64,000 nucleotides of DNA from an uncultured Clostridia bacterium. Its GTDB lineage: Bacteria; Bacillota; Clostridia; Christensenellales; Aristaeellaceae. Positions within the stretch are counted from its first letter, which is position 1, and the number at the start of each line of letters is the position of its first letter. Shown one piece after another: positions 35,118 through 43,971 of the stretch. The translations under genes and the position numbers were made by a program. The stretch spans positions 1-64,000 of the forward strand of contig CAKTXR010000003.1 in assembly GCA_934631025.1 (NCBI GenBank), in the 5' to 3' direction. The notes below the pieces were generated by a model. The model searched no databases. It was not told the DNA's origin and saw only the letters and a program-made list of their open reading frames with translations.

Positions 35118-36725
35118 TCACGGCTTGAAGTTCTCCGCGCCCGTCTCGGGATACCAGTCGAAGCGCGTTTCCCCGCCGTTTAAGAGCCAGCGTTCGGGGC
35201 AGACGTTTTCCATCCAGTCGAGCGGCTTGAACACATCCGCCTGCACGGAGGCGCGCGCATAGGCTTCGGAGAGCTCCTTCAGCTCGTCCGCGTTCAGCAC
35301 GCCCGGCTTGCAGGAGACGAACAGCGGCGTGCCGCTGACGGAGAGCGCGCGCAGCCATCTGCGGTTGAGCGCCCACGGGAAGCGCCCCATGACGCCCACG
35401 CAGTCCGCGTCGGCGGCGAAGAACGTCTTGTCCTGAAGCATGTGGAAGGCCAGCGCGTTCACGCCGTATTTGCGCGTGCGGTCCCACTCGCGGCCGCTGG
35501 TGTCGTCGCCTGTGCGGTTGAGATGCGCAAGGCCCGCCGTCAGATGGCCGATGACGTTGCAGCCGATGATGACGGTGTTCTCGCCCGCGGCCTCATGGAT
35601 TGTGCGATAGAAGTTCACGACGATCTCGGCGCTGGTCTTGGTACGATCCCAGAAGTGCCAGCCGTCGTCGGTCAGGTTGGTCGGGCAGTTCACGCCCCAG
35701 CGGCCGAACATATCGAACGTCGAAAAATCGTGCTTTATGAGCTGATAGCCCCACTCCTCCACGATGCGCTTCGTATCCCGCGCCACGCGCGCGAGCACGT
35801 CCGGATGCGAGGGATCGAGATATTTGTCGTCGCGCATCAGCCGATGCTCGGGCAGCACGCCCTCTGTGCCGCGCGCCGTGTCGTTCAGATAGCGGATCCA
35901 TATGCCCGGCCGCACGCCCAGCGCCTTCATCTCGCCGCACAGCTTTTTCATGTCGGGGAAGCGCTCGTTGCCGCGATCCCACGGCCCGTCGCAGCGGTTG
36001 GGCTGCCAGCCGTCGTCAATGACCATGTAGGGGCGGTTTTCAAGCCCATGACACAGCTCGCTCAGCAGTCTAGAATCGCCCAGTATGTCCTCATGCGAGG
36101 AGTTGCCATAGGCGTAATACCAGTTGTTCGAGCCGTACACCTTGTGATCGGGCGTGAGAACCACGTCGTTGAGGCCCTTATAGAACGCGTAAAGCGCGTC
36201 GAAGGCGCTCATATCGCGATAGGTTTTAAACACGATATGGCAGGCGGTCAGCGTGCGGCCATTGAGCTGCACGCCGCTGCCGCCGTTGCGCACGTCCGCC
36301 CAGAGCGTCACGCCCTTGGGGTCGTACTGCCAGAAGCACAGCGCCGAGGCGCGCGTCTTTACGCCATAGCAGTCGGTGCGGCGGCCGGAGACGTCGCCTT
36401 TGCCGTCCGAGCCGTTCGAGGCGGCGCACACCCAGGGCATGCAGCGATGCGGCACAATGCCGCGCCATTCCATGTCGGCATAGCTGCGCTCCCACACGTC
36501 GCCGAATATCTTCACGTCGTCCTTCGGCGCTTCGTCGCCCGCAAAGTTCCAGCGCAGGCGGACATAGCGGGGCGCGCTCGACGCAGCCGTCACCTTGAGC
36601 AGCAGTTCGTTTTCGCCCAGCTCCGTCCATGCGGAAGCGTCGTTCAGGACAGCGCGGCTTCCGTGCGCGCTGATTTCTCCGCCCTCCACATAGAGCGCGA
36701 TCAGATCGGGATGTCTCAGCATCAT
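35118..36725 (-). CDS. GH36-like alpha-galactosidase
   Basis: 535-residue protein of the GH36/GH27 (melibiase) clan. The barrel has Ile-Asp-Asp-Gly-Trp-Gln (236-241), the nucleophile Asp333 in Ile-Lys-His-Asp-Phe and the probable acid/base Asp in Thr-Gly-Asp-Asp-Thr-Ser (405-410). The N-terminal part is a beta-sandwich. No signal peptide. ATG 36725 is chosen (AAAGGA about 10 nt upstream) although ATG 36722 and an earlier in-frame ATG at 36755 exist. The exact sugar is inferred, not proven. First gene of the GH36-GH2-NUDIX-MazG operon, divergent from a Gfo/Idh/MocA gene. Confidence 0.86.
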   Translation of the reverse strand: MMLRHPDLIALYVEGGEISAHGSRAVLNDASAWTELGENELLLKVTAASSAPRYVRLRWNFAGDEAPKDDVKIFGDVWERSYADMEWRGIVPHRCMPWVCAASNGSDGKGDVSGRRTDCYGVKTRASALCFWQYDPKGVTLWADVRNGGSGVQLNGRTLTACHIVFKTYRDMSAFDALYAFYKGLNDVVLTPDHKVYGSNNWYYAYGNSSHEDILGDSRLLSELCHGLENRPYMVIDDGWQPNRCDGPWDRGNERFPDMKKLCGEMKALGVRPGIWIRYLNDTARGTEGVLPEHRLMRDDKYLDPSHPDVLARVARDTKRIVEEWGYQLIKHDFSTFDMFGRWGVNCPTNLTDDGWHFWDRTKTSAEIVVNFYRTIHEAAGENTVIIGCNVIGHLTAGLAHLNRTGDDTSGREWDRTRKYGVNALAFHMLQDKTFFAADADCVGVMGRFPWALNRRWLRALSVSGTPLFVSCKPGVLNADELKELSEAYARASVQADVFKPLDWMENVCPERWLLNGGETRFDWYPETGAENFKP

Positions 36726-36778
36726 ACCTTCCAACGTCCTTTCAAACGGCCCCATCGAGCCGGTTCTGTTCTCCCCCT

Positions 36779-36807
36779 ATTATAAAGCAGAACGCCGCGC
36801 GTGTAAA
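36779..36807 (-). promoter_or_regulatory. Promoter for GH36-GH2 operon
   Basis: Minus-strand TTTACA (36807-36802), 17-nt spacer, perfect TATAAT (36784-36779). It faces the Gfo/Idh/MocA promoter 8 nt away, so one regulator could control both. Confidence 0.7.
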
Positions 36808-36814
36808 TCTTGTA

Positions 36815-36843
36815 TTGCGCATTTTTACAAAGAATGGTATGAT
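36815..36843 (+). promoter_or_regulatory. Promoter for Gfo/Idh/MocA gene
   Basis: TTGCGC (36815-36820), 17-nt spacer, TATGAT (36838-36843), 39 nt upstream of the start codon. Confidence 0.55.
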
Positions 36844-36882
36844 ATACGCAGCAGCAAGGTCTGCAAAGGAGGATGATTCATC

Positions 36883-37953
36883 ATGTCAGTGATTCGCGTT
36901 GGCAGCGTCGGCATAGGCGGCATTTCCCGCGGGGTTCATCTGCCGGGCATCGAGGCCAGCCCCGATCTGCAGCTGGTCGCCGTGTGCGATCTGCGTCCGG
37001 AGGCGATCGAATACGCCAAAAACAAATACGGCATAGACGATGCGCACTGCTTTACTGATTATCATGATCTAATCAGCTGCCCCGATGTGGACGCGGTGGA
37101 TATTTCCACGCCCAACAACGTCCACTTTGAAATCGCCATGGCCGCCGCCGAGGCCGGCAAGCCCTTCTGCCTCGAAAAGCCCATCTGCATGGATCGCAAG
37201 CAGGCCGACGCGCTGGCCGCCTTCGCGCTCGAAAAGGGCGTGAAGAACATGGTCTGCTTCTCCTATCGCTTCAAGGCCGCCGCGCGCTATGCCCGCGATC
37301 TGGTGCGGCGCGGCCTGATCGGCCGGGTCTATCACGTCGATATGGAGTACAGCCAGGCGTGGGGCCTGCCGTTTGTCGACTGCCCGCTGGTGTGGCGCTT
37401 CGATCAGCCGATCACCGGCACCGGCACGCTGGGCGATCTGGGCAGCCACGGCCTCGATCTGGTGCGCTTCGTCACCGGCGCGGAGTACACGGCGATCTGC
37501 GGCCATCTAGGCACGTTCGTCCATGAGCGCCGCGCGCTCGACGGAAGCGGCCTGAAGAGCGTTCTGGTGGACGACTTCTCCAACGCCATGGCCGAGATGA
37601 GCGACGGCGCGGCCGCCACATTCCGCATCACCCGTCTGGCCGCCGGACGCGGCAACTATCAGCGCATGGAGGTCTACGGCAGCGAGGGCGCGCTCATCTA
37701 TGAGCTGGACGCGGAGGGCAAGGGCGCGGACACGCTCGAGTGCTGCAGCGGCCGCGTGAACAGCAGCCGCCATCACTTCGAGCCGCTCGAGATTCCCGAG
37801 CCGTATAACGTCAGCCAGATGCAGTGCTTCGCCGACGTCATAAACGGCAAAACGAACACGCAGGCCGCCACCATCGAGGACGGCTGCGTCAACATGCATC
37901 TGGTCGACGCGCTGGTCGAATCCGCGCGCGAGCAGCGCTGGGTGCGCCTGTAA
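36883..37953 (+). CDS. Gfo/Idh/MocA family NAD(P)-dependent oxidoreductase
   Basis: 356-residue sugar-type oxidoreductase. Rossmann start Gly-Ser-Val-Gly-Ile-Gly-Gly-Ile near 7-14, the family Glu-Lys-Pro-Ile motif near 98, and Gly-Asp-Leu-Gly-Ser-His-Gly-Leu-Asp-Leu with the catalytic-region His near 190. These enzymes oxidise hydroxyls of sugars or cyclitols, or perform redox-assisted glycoside cleavage. AAAGGAGG precedes ATG 36883. Divergent from the GH36-GH2 operon, suggesting shared substrates. Confidence 0.9.
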   Translation: MSVIRVGSVGIGGISRGVHLPGIEASPDLQLVAVCDLRPEAIEYAKNKYGIDDAHCFTDYHDLISCPDVDAVDISTPNNVHFEIAMAAAEAGKPFCLEKPICMDRKQADALAAFALEKGVKNMVCFSYRFKAAARYARDLVRRGLIGRVYHVDMEYSQAWGLPFVDCPLVWRFDQPITGTGTLGDLGSHGLDLVRFVTGAEYTAICGHLGTFVHERRALDGSGLKSVLVDDFSNAMAEMSDGAAATFRITRLAAGRGNYQRMEVYGSEGALIYELDAEGKGADTLECCSGRVNSSRHHFEPLEIPEPYNVSQMQCFADVINGKTNTQAATIEDGCVNMHLVDALVESAREQRWVRL

Positions 37954-37975
37954 GCGCCGATTCTTCCAAATAAGC

Positions 37976-38023
37976 AAAAAAGCAGCCTGCCGCAGAGGTT
38001 TACTCCCCCCGCGGCAGGCTGCT
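37976..38023 (-). terminator. Terminator downstream of the HAD gene
   Basis: Perfect 13-bp stem (AGCAGCCTGCCGC 37981-37993 with 38011-38023). On the minus strand it is followed by six T (the A-run 37976-37981), so it mainly serves the HAD gene; on the plus strand only TTCG follows. Confidence 0.8.
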
Positions 38024-38096
38024 TTCGTATGGGCAAAGCCGTTCAATATCGGTCTGTCCCGCAATGCGCCGCACAAGATTTTCTCGGGAACGCCGC

Positions 38097-38789
38097 TCAC
38101 GGAATCAGCCTTTCCACGTCTCTGAGATCGGTGACGGTGAAGTCAATCCCCTCGCCCGCCGGCGCTGCGCCCTTGCGGCGATAGTAGCAGGTCTTAAGGC
38201 CATATTGCAGGCCGCCCGCCATATCCGACGTGAGCGAATCGCCGATGATCACGGCCTCATGCGGCTGAATGGGCGCTTCTCGCCCCGCGTTGATCGCATC
38301 AAACGCATAATCAAAGAACGCCCGCGACGGCTTGGACGCGCCGATCCGCTCCGAAATGAAGAAATCCGTGAAGTACTTCGCCATGTCCGCGATTTCGAGG
38401 CGGTGCATCTGCTGCTCGAAGGGGCCGTTGCTGGCGGCATAGAGCGGCATACGCTTGGACAGCGCCGAGAGCATATCGCGCGCGCCGTCCACGGCAATGG
38501 CGCTCTCGTGCAGCGCCGCGCGGAAATATTCCTCGAAGGTCGATCCGTCGAACTCAATCCCCAGCGCCGCGAAAATCCTGTTCCAGCGCACGCGCTTCAA
38601 TTCCGGAAAGGTCAGCTCGCCGCGCTCGAGCGCGCGCCACAGCTCATTGTTCTCCCGCTCGAACACATCATACATGAACGTCTCGTAGGCGCGCAGGCCG
38701 AAATGCGCAAAGCCGCTTTGCATGGTATGCCGGACATATTCGTCAAAATCGAGCAGCGTGTTGTCAATGTCTATCAGAGCCAGCCGCAT
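38097..38789 (-). CDS. HAD-family phosphatase, YjjG-like
   Basis: 230-residue HAD hydrolase: nucleophile Asp7 and Asp9 in Asp-Ile-Asp-Asn-Thr-Leu, motif II Ala-Ser-Asn-Gly, Lys in Ser-Lys-Pro, and Gly-Asp-Ser-Leu-Thr-Ser-Asp. The helical cap after motif I fits YjjG-type nucleotidases that act on non-canonical pyrimidine nucleotides. GGAGGAG precedes ATG 38789. Single gene between two terminators. Confidence 0.88.
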   Translation of the reverse strand: MRLALIDIDNTLLDFDEYVRHTMQSGFAHFGLRAYETFMYDVFERENNELWRALERGELTFPELKRVRWNRIFAALGIEFDGSTFEEYFRAALHESAIAVDGARDMLSALSKRMPLYAASNGPFEQQMHRLEIADMAKYFTDFFISERIGASKPSRAFFDYAFDAINAGREAPIQPHEAVIIGDSLTSDMAGGLQYGLKTCYYRRKGAAPAGEGIDFTVTDLRDVERLIP

Positions 38790-38817
38790 GATGTACTCCT
38801 CCGCTTCCGTTTTTTTC

Positions 38818-38846
38818 AGCATAGCATAAAACCGCCGCGCTGTCCA
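38818..38846 (-). promoter_or_regulatory. Promoter for HAD gene
   Basis: Minus-strand TGGACA (38846-38841), 17-nt spacer, TATGCT (38823-38818), 28 nt before ATG. Confidence 0.5.
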
Positions 38847-38870
38847 GCCGAGCAGCGATAAAACCATACA

Positions 38871-38910
38871 AAAGCGCCGACCGAAGCTCATTGCTCCGAT
38901 CGGCGCTTTG
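38871..38910 (-). terminator. Terminator of the L,D-transpeptidase gene
   Basis: AAAGCGCCGA (38871-38880) pairs with TCGGCGCTTT (38900-38909), with inner CCGAAGC/GCTCCG pairing; minus-strand reading continues into TTTTGT just after the stop. Confidence 0.8.
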
Positions 38911-38911
38911 C

Positions 38912-40729
38912 TCAATAGACCACCACGGTCGTGCCCGAGGAGCAGTTGTTGTAGATCCACTGCGCGTCCTCGACCGACAGCCGGATGCAGCCGTGCGAGG
39001 CGCGCTTGCCCAGCGCGGAGACCGAGCCGCGCCTGAGCGTGCTTTCGTCGGCTTCGCTGTAGAGTACGGAATGAATCATGATGTCGCCGTCCACATACCA
39101 GGCATACTGCGCCCAGCAGTCGAATTTCTTAAAATAGTGCCAGCGCGCGCCGGGGCCGGTGTTGGTGAACGTGCCCAGCGGCGTGGGATGATCGCGCGTG
39201 CCGGTCGAGCAGACGAACGTCTTGACCAGTATCGAATAGTTGTCGTAATCGTCCGGCGAATAGACATAGAGCCGCTGATCGTCGACGCTGATCTTGATCT
39301 GATAGGGCTTGATCGACTTGACCGCGTCCTCCGAGAACAGCGCGGACTGCGTTTTCTGATCGGCGACGCCCGTTTTTTCGAGGCCGTTGCGGCCCTGAAA
39401 CTGCGCTACGGCCTTCTCCGTGCCCGCGCCGAACACGCCGTCCACGCCGCTGGCCGTGAGATAGTTGAGGCTGTACAGCCGCCGCTGAACCCGCCGCACC
39501 TCGTCGCCGCGGCTGCCCTGACTGACCGTCTCCTGATAGATCGGTATGCCGTCCTCGAGCAGGCGGATCTGCAAATCGGCGGTCATCACGCCGGTCGGCT
39601 CGAAGTCCGAATATTGCTCCTCCTCGGCGCTCAGTGTGGGCATGACCTCGTAGGGGTTGGTTTCCGGATCGTCCGCCGCCAGAGTCGCCTCTTTGGATGC
39701 GTTGTCGACGATCGGCTCGACCGCCTGAACGCCCTCGTCCGGCGCGTCGGTCGCTTCGGCTTCTGCCGGTTTGTTGTCGATCCTGTAGAGGTATTTTTCG
39801 AACGCCATGACGCCCGCGCGTGTGCTTTCGCCATAGGTACCGTTCACTGAGCCGTTCATGAAGCCCAGTATGACCAGCTGGCGCTGCACATTCTTCACGC
39901 CCTCGCCGCTCGACCAGAGCGACAAACGGTTGTAGACCGGGCGCAGCGCGGTTTTTGCGTCGCTCGAAAACAGGCGCGCCTGCGTCTGGCGATCGGCCAC
40001 GCCGGTCTGCTCCAGATCGTGCGCCGCCTGAAACGCGATGAGCGCCGTCTCGGAATTCACGCCGAACACGCCGTCCGCCGCATCGTCGAGATAGTTGAGC
40101 GCGACCAGCCGGCGCTGCACGCGCTTTGCCGCAAGGCCGCTGTCGCCCTGCGCCACATCGCAGAGATACAGCGCGTCGGGATCGCCGAAGGCCAGCTCCT
40201 GAACGGCGATTTCGGCCAGACCGTCGGCGACCGTCTCCGGCGTGGGCGCAGGCGTCGGCGTGGCGGTCGGCTCCGGCGTGGGCGTGGGATCGGGCGTTGC
40301 GACCGCCTGCACGCCCTCGTCCGTCGGTTCGCTCGTGGGCGTGAGCGTCGGTTCGCTCGTGGCCATGGCCGCGATGCGCGCGTCTATGTCCCGCTGCTCG
40401 ATCAGGCGAATATACTCCTCAAACTCGCGCACGGCCGCCTGCGTGTTCGCGCCGTAAATGCCGTCGATCGCCGTATAGAAAAAGCCCAGCTGCTGAAGCC
40501 GCTCCTGAAGCGCCTGCACCGCACTGCCGCGGGCGTTCAGCGTCAGGTCGGTTGGCTCGGGCGTGGCGATCGGCACGTCGATTTGAGCAGCCGGCGCGGC
40601 GGCCACCGTCGTTTCATCCGGCGGCGCGGCCGGCTCGCCCGTGCTCTGCGGCAAGGCGCTCTCCGCCCCGCCGCTCGCACCGGCAAGCAGCATCACAATC
40701 GTCAAAAAACACGCAAACCATCTCTTCAT
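38912..40729 (-). CDS. Secreted L,D-transpeptidase (YkuD) with four peptidoglycan-binding repeats
   Basis: 605 residues: signal peptide (1-24), Pro/Thr-rich spacers, four PG_binding_1 repeats (near 45-80, 165-210, 240-280 and 395-440, for example Gly-Val-Asp-Gly-Val-Phe-Gly-Ala-Gly-Thr) and a C-terminal YkuD domain with the active site Ser-His-Gly-Cys-Ile-Arg-Leu-Ser (Cys about 581). It forms 3-3 cross-links in peptidoglycan or attaches proteins, and the repeats anchor it to the wall; a spore-cortex role is possible. ATG 40729 is chosen; a GTG three codons upstream with GAGG nearby is an alternative. Confidence 0.92.
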   Translation of the reverse strand: MKRWFACFLTIVMLLAGASGGAESALPQSTGEPAAPPDETTVAAAPAAQIDVPIATPEPTDLTLNARGSAVQALQERLQQLGFFYTAIDGIYGANTQAAVREFEEYIRLIEQRDIDARIAAMATSEPTLTPTSEPTDEGVQAVATPDPTPTPEPTATPTPAPTPETVADGLAEIAVQELAFGDPDALYLCDVAQGDSGLAAKRVQRRLVALNYLDDAADGVFGVNSETALIAFQAAHDLEQTGVADRQTQARLFSSDAKTALRPVYNRLSLWSSGEGVKNVQRQLVILGFMNGSVNGTYGESTRAGVMAFEKYLYRIDNKPAEAEATDAPDEGVQAVEPIVDNASKEATLAADDPETNPYEVMPTLSAEEEQYSDFEPTGVMTADLQIRLLEDGIPIYQETVSQGSRGDEVRRVQRRLYSLNYLTASGVDGVFGAGTEKAVAQFQGRNGLEKTGVADQKTQSALFSEDAVKSIKPYQIKISVDDQRLYVYSPDDYDNYSILVKTFVCSTGTRDHPTPLGTFTNTGPGARWHYFKKFDCWAQYAWYVDGDIMIHSVLYSEADESTLRRGSVSALGKRASHGCIRLSVEDAQWIYNNCSSGTTVVVY

Positions 40730-40939
40730 ACGCCGCTTCACAATCCTCGTTTCTTCATTCACTCTATAGACGTTCCGGGCGCGCCTTCGGTGCCGTTTAT
40801 CCAAAAATTTACCTGTGCCCGCCGCGCATGTCCTTATAATATTTGATGCTCAAATTTGGTCATTTAGTACATTGCAGGAAAATCGGACGACTGTTAATAT
40901 AATGTTGTGAACTTAAATAGGGAAAGGATGATTTACACC

Positions 40940-42223
40940 ATGGCCAAGGTAAAAATCGGCGTTTTCGGCGCGTATCGCGGCATGACCATGATCAACGTGC
41001 TGCTCCAGCATCCGGATGCGGAGCTGGTCGCCATCTGCGACAAGTTTGTCCCCGCCCTCGAGAAGGCCGGCAAGGCGGCTGAGGAAGCCGGACTGAAAAT
41101 CGCGCTGTACGAGAACTTCGAGGACTTTTTCAAGCACGATATGGACGCGGTTGTGCTGGCCAACTACGCCAACGAACACGCTACGTTCGCCATCCGCCTG
41201 CTCAAGAGCGGCCGCCATGTGCTCAGCGAGGTGCTGCCCTGCGAGACCATGGCGCAGGCCGTCGAGCTGATCGAGGCCGTCGAGGAGAGCGGCAAGGTGT
41301 ACGCCTACGCCGAGAACTACTGCTATATGTGGCACGCATTCGAGATGCGCGAGCGCTATGAGCGCGGCGAGATCGGCGACGTGATGTATGCCGAGGGCGA
41401 GTACATACACGATTGCAGCGCCATCTGGCCCAGCATCACCTACGGCGAGCGCGATCACTGGCGCAACAATATGTTCCCCACGTTCTACTGCACCCACTCC
41501 ATCGGCCCGATGCTCACAATCACCGGCCACCGCCCGGTGCAGGTCGTGGGCTTCGTCACACAGCGCAACGACACAGTGCGCCCGCTCGGCCTGAAGATGG
41601 GCGAAACCTGCGCGCTCGAGCTTTTGACGCTCGACAACGGCGCGATCTGCAAGAGCATCCACGGCCACCTCAAGCGCGAGCCGGGCAGCGTCAACTATCA
41701 GGTTTACGGCACCAAGGGCAGCATGGAATCCGAGCGCTTTGTCCCCAGCTATGGCGAGGGCAAGGAGCCTGAATTGCAGGTCTACCGCGAGGGCGAGAAG
41801 CTGTGCATCGGCGAGACCGAGCGCTATCATCCCGCGCCGCCCGCCATTTCCGCGGAGATGGCCAAGAAGTTCAGCAGCCACGGCGGCAGCGACTTCTATC
41901 CCACCCACTTCTTTATCGAAAAGATCTTGGGCAATCCCGAGGGCGAAAAGTACTCCATCGACGTGTATCACGCCGTCGACATGGGCATCTGCGGCATACT
42001 TGCCTATCGCTCCGTCCTCGAGGGCAACAAGCCCATGCGCATCCCGAACCTGCGCAACAGGGAAGAGCGCGACGCGTGGCGGCACGACAACAAGTGTACC
42101 AACCCGAAGATCGCCAGCGGCGACGACCTGCTGCCCTGCTATCCCAGCGGCAACGTCGAATATCCTGACAGCGTTTTCGAAGAGGTGCGCCAGATCTGGC
42201 TCTCCGGCAAGAACGCCGAATAA
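40940..42223 (+). CDS. Gfo/Idh/MocA family oxidoreductase (second copy)
   Basis: 427-residue oxidoreductase: Rossmann start Gly-Val-Phe-Gly-Ala-Tyr-Arg-Gly near 6-13, Ala-Glu-Asn-Tyr-Cys-Tyr after the NAD domain, and His-Ser-Ile-Gly-Pro-Met in the catalytic region. The Glu-Lys-Pro motif of the other copy is replaced by Glu-Val-Leu-Pro-Cys, so this is a distinct subfamily. AAAGGA lies 11 nt upstream of ATG 40940; ATG 40928 is too close to it. A TATAAT at 40898-40903 is a likely -10 box. It is next to an ABC importer that may bring in its substrate. Confidence 0.88.
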   Translation: MAKVKIGVFGAYRGMTMINVLLQHPDAELVAICDKFVPALEKAGKAAEEAGLKIALYENFEDFFKHDMDAVVLANYANEHATFAIRLLKSGRHVLSEVLPCETMAQAVELIEAVEESGKVYAYAENYCYMWHAFEMRERYERGEIGDVMYAEGEYIHDCSAIWPSITYGERDHWRNNMFPTFYCTHSIGPMLTITGHRPVQVVGFVTQRNDTVRPLGLKMGETCALELLTLDNGAICKSIHGHLKREPGSVNYQVYGTKGSMESERFVPSYGEGKEPELQVYREGEKLCIGETERYHPAPPAISAEMAKKFSSHGGSDFYPTHFFIEKILGNPEGEKYSIDVYHAVDMGICGILAYRSVLEGNKPMRIPNLRNREERDAWRHDNKCTNPKIASGDDLLPCYPSGNVEYPDSVFEEVRQIWLSGKNAE

Positions 42224-42239
42224 GCGATATTATAAATAA

Positions 42240-42268
42240 AGCGTCTCCGTTCATCGGGGACGCTTTTT
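42240..42268 (+). terminator. Terminator after second Gfo/Idh/MocA gene
   Basis: GCGTCTCCG (42241-42249) pairs with CGGGGACGC (42255-42263; one T-G pair), loop of 5, then TTTTT. Confidence 0.85.
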
Positions 42269-42380
42269 CGCCCGTTTCATACAGCGCAGACCGCCGATGC
42301 GTCAGGTACTGCGCCCCGCAATACGAACAACGCGCCCGCCCCATCGCGATCCGCTTTCCTCGCCTTTTCGCGGGCATAGT

Positions 42381-42412
42381 AAAAGAGCCGCCGGAAATCC
42401 GGCGACCCTTTT
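42381..42412 (-). terminator. Terminator of the permease-binding protein operon
   Basis: On the minus strand AAAAGGGTCGCCGGA pairs with TCCGGCGGCTCTTTT around a 2-nt centre (about 42381-42412), ending in T4, just after the binding-protein stop. Confidence 0.8.
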
Positions 42413-42435
42413 CTTTTGTAAGGCTTTGTCAGGAA

Positions 42436-43896
42436 TTACTTTGCGGCAAAGAACTCGGCCAGCTGAGCGTTCAGCTCGTCCAGCACAACCTGCACGCCGG
42501 CGCCGTCCAGAGCGTCGGAGTACTCCTGCAGGCCGTCCTCGCCCATGAAGCCCAGCTCAACCATCCTCTGATACTCGGCCTTCACGGCGTTGCAGGCGTT
42601 GTACTCGGCGTCAACCTTGGTGCGGTCGAACACGAAGCCCATCAGGACGGAATCCTTCGCGGAGGCGTTGAACGCGGCGTACTGCTCCTTCTTGTCGGCG
42701 GAGTCAGAGCTTTCGAGGGAGACGGTCATGACGTTGGCAGTCGCCCAGGTGTCGAACTTGTAGCCGGAATCGGCGATCTTGGTGACGGTGCCGTCCTCGT
42801 TGCGGGTGTAGTTGGTGCCCTCGATGCCGTACAGGCACAGGTCAGCCAGCTCGGTCTTGGAGTACAGAGCATCCAGGAACTTCATGCAGGCGTCGATGTT
42901 CTCGGTGTAGGACGCGATGGAGTAGGCGGAGCCCAGCGCGGAGGTGGAGGTCAGGTAGGTGTCGGACATGGCCATGTAGTACACGCCATTCTCATCCCAC
43001 TTGGAGTAGCGGTTGTCCATGTTGTTCTGGAAGTCGGGGGTCAGGGTCTCCATCATGAACAGCCAGGGGTTCTCGCTGGTGTAGGTGTTGGTCATGAACT
43101 CCTCGGAGATGTAGCCGGCCTCGTTGTACTCAACCATGGTCTTGACGATATCCTGATAGGCGGGGATGTCGGTGGCCTTCACAGCCTTGGTGGTGTCGCC
43201 CTCGAGGTCGATCGCCAGGAAGTCGGTGATGGCGGCGAACTTATCCATGCCGGGATACTCGCGGGAGCCGTTGCACTGGATCTGGCCGCCCATGTACAGC
43301 AGGTACTGATAGTCGCCGGTCGCAGCGGCCTCTTCCAGATAGGGCTTCAGGTCGGCGTAGGACCAGATGCGGGTGGGGTCATTCTTGATGATCTCGTCCC
43401 AGCCGAACTTCTCGGCGTCGGACTTCTTGATTACCATGGCGTTGGCCAGACCGGCTTCCTTGTAGCAGGGAATCTGATACAGGGACTTGCCGTCGTTGCG
43501 CAGCAGAGCGCCCCAGATGTTCTCGGGGATGCTGTTGTACAGGCCTTCATAGTCCTTGTAGATGCCGCCGATGTCATACAGGAAGCCGCCGGACAGCAGG
43601 GTGTTGGTCAGATCGGACGCATTGGACCAGAATATGTCGATGTGCTCCTTGGCGGCCATCTGAATCTGAATGGTGTCGCCATTGCGGGTCTGGGACATAT
43701 CCACGGTGAAGTTGTAGCCGTTGTCGGCAAGCCACTTGTTGACCTGCTCCTGAACGGCGGCCACGCCGGTCTGATCGGCCGTGCCGTAGCGCTGCCAGAC
43801 GATCTCGTAGGGCGCGTCATCCGCGGAAGCGGTGGACACAGCGCCCACGCCCAGGCACAGAACCAGGGCCAGAACCAGAGCCAGAACCTTTTTCAT
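42436..43896 (-). CDS. ABC transporter extracellular sugar-binding protein (copy 1)
   Basis: 486 residues, binding protein of the LplA/DUF3502 type found with LplBC permeases. Signal peptide 1-22, ending Ser-Thr-Ala-Ser-Ala before Asp-Asp. Cys14 lies within the hydrophobic core in Val-Leu-Cys-Leu and does not make a lipobox, so it looks like signal peptidase I cleavage with no lipid anchor. GGGAGGAACTTTCTC precedes ATG 43896. Third gene of the permease-permease-binding protein operon. Closely similar to the protein at 46340-47812 along its length (for example Leu-Ala-Asp-Leu-Cys-Leu-Tyr-Gly-Ile-Glu-Gly-Thr in both). It imports an oligosaccharide or complex sugar (inference). Confidence 0.9.
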   Translation of the reverse strand: MKKVLALVLALVLCLGVGAVSTASADDAPYEIVWQRYGTADQTGVAAVQEQVNKWLADNGYNFTVDMSQTRNGDTIQIQMAAKEHIDIFWSNASDLTNTLLSGGFLYDIGGIYKDYEGLYNSIPENIWGALLRNDGKSLYQIPCYKEAGLANAMVIKKSDAEKFGWDEIIKNDPTRIWSYADLKPYLEEAAATGDYQYLLYMGGQIQCNGSREYPGMDKFAAITDFLAIDLEGDTTKAVKATDIPAYQDIVKTMVEYNEAGYISEEFMTNTYTSENPWLFMMETLTPDFQNNMDNRYSKWDENGVYYMAMSDTYLTSTSALGSAYSIASYTENIDACMKFLDALYSKTELADLCLYGIEGTNYTRNEDGTVTKIADSGYKFDTWATANVMTVSLESSDSADKKEQYAAFNASAKDSVLMGFVFDRTKVDAEYNACNAVKAEYQRMVELGFMGEDGLQEYSDALDGAGVQVVLDELNAQLAEFFAAK

Positions 43897-43971
43897 GAGA
43901 AAGTTCCTCCCAACTAAATTTATCAATAACGGCTCTTTTTGCCGCATTGATCCAACAAGAGCGATCCCCGA

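Noticed and set aside
32808..35183. Long open frame antisense to the GH2 gene
   Set aside because: Shadow of a clear GH2 gene with both catalytic glutamates.
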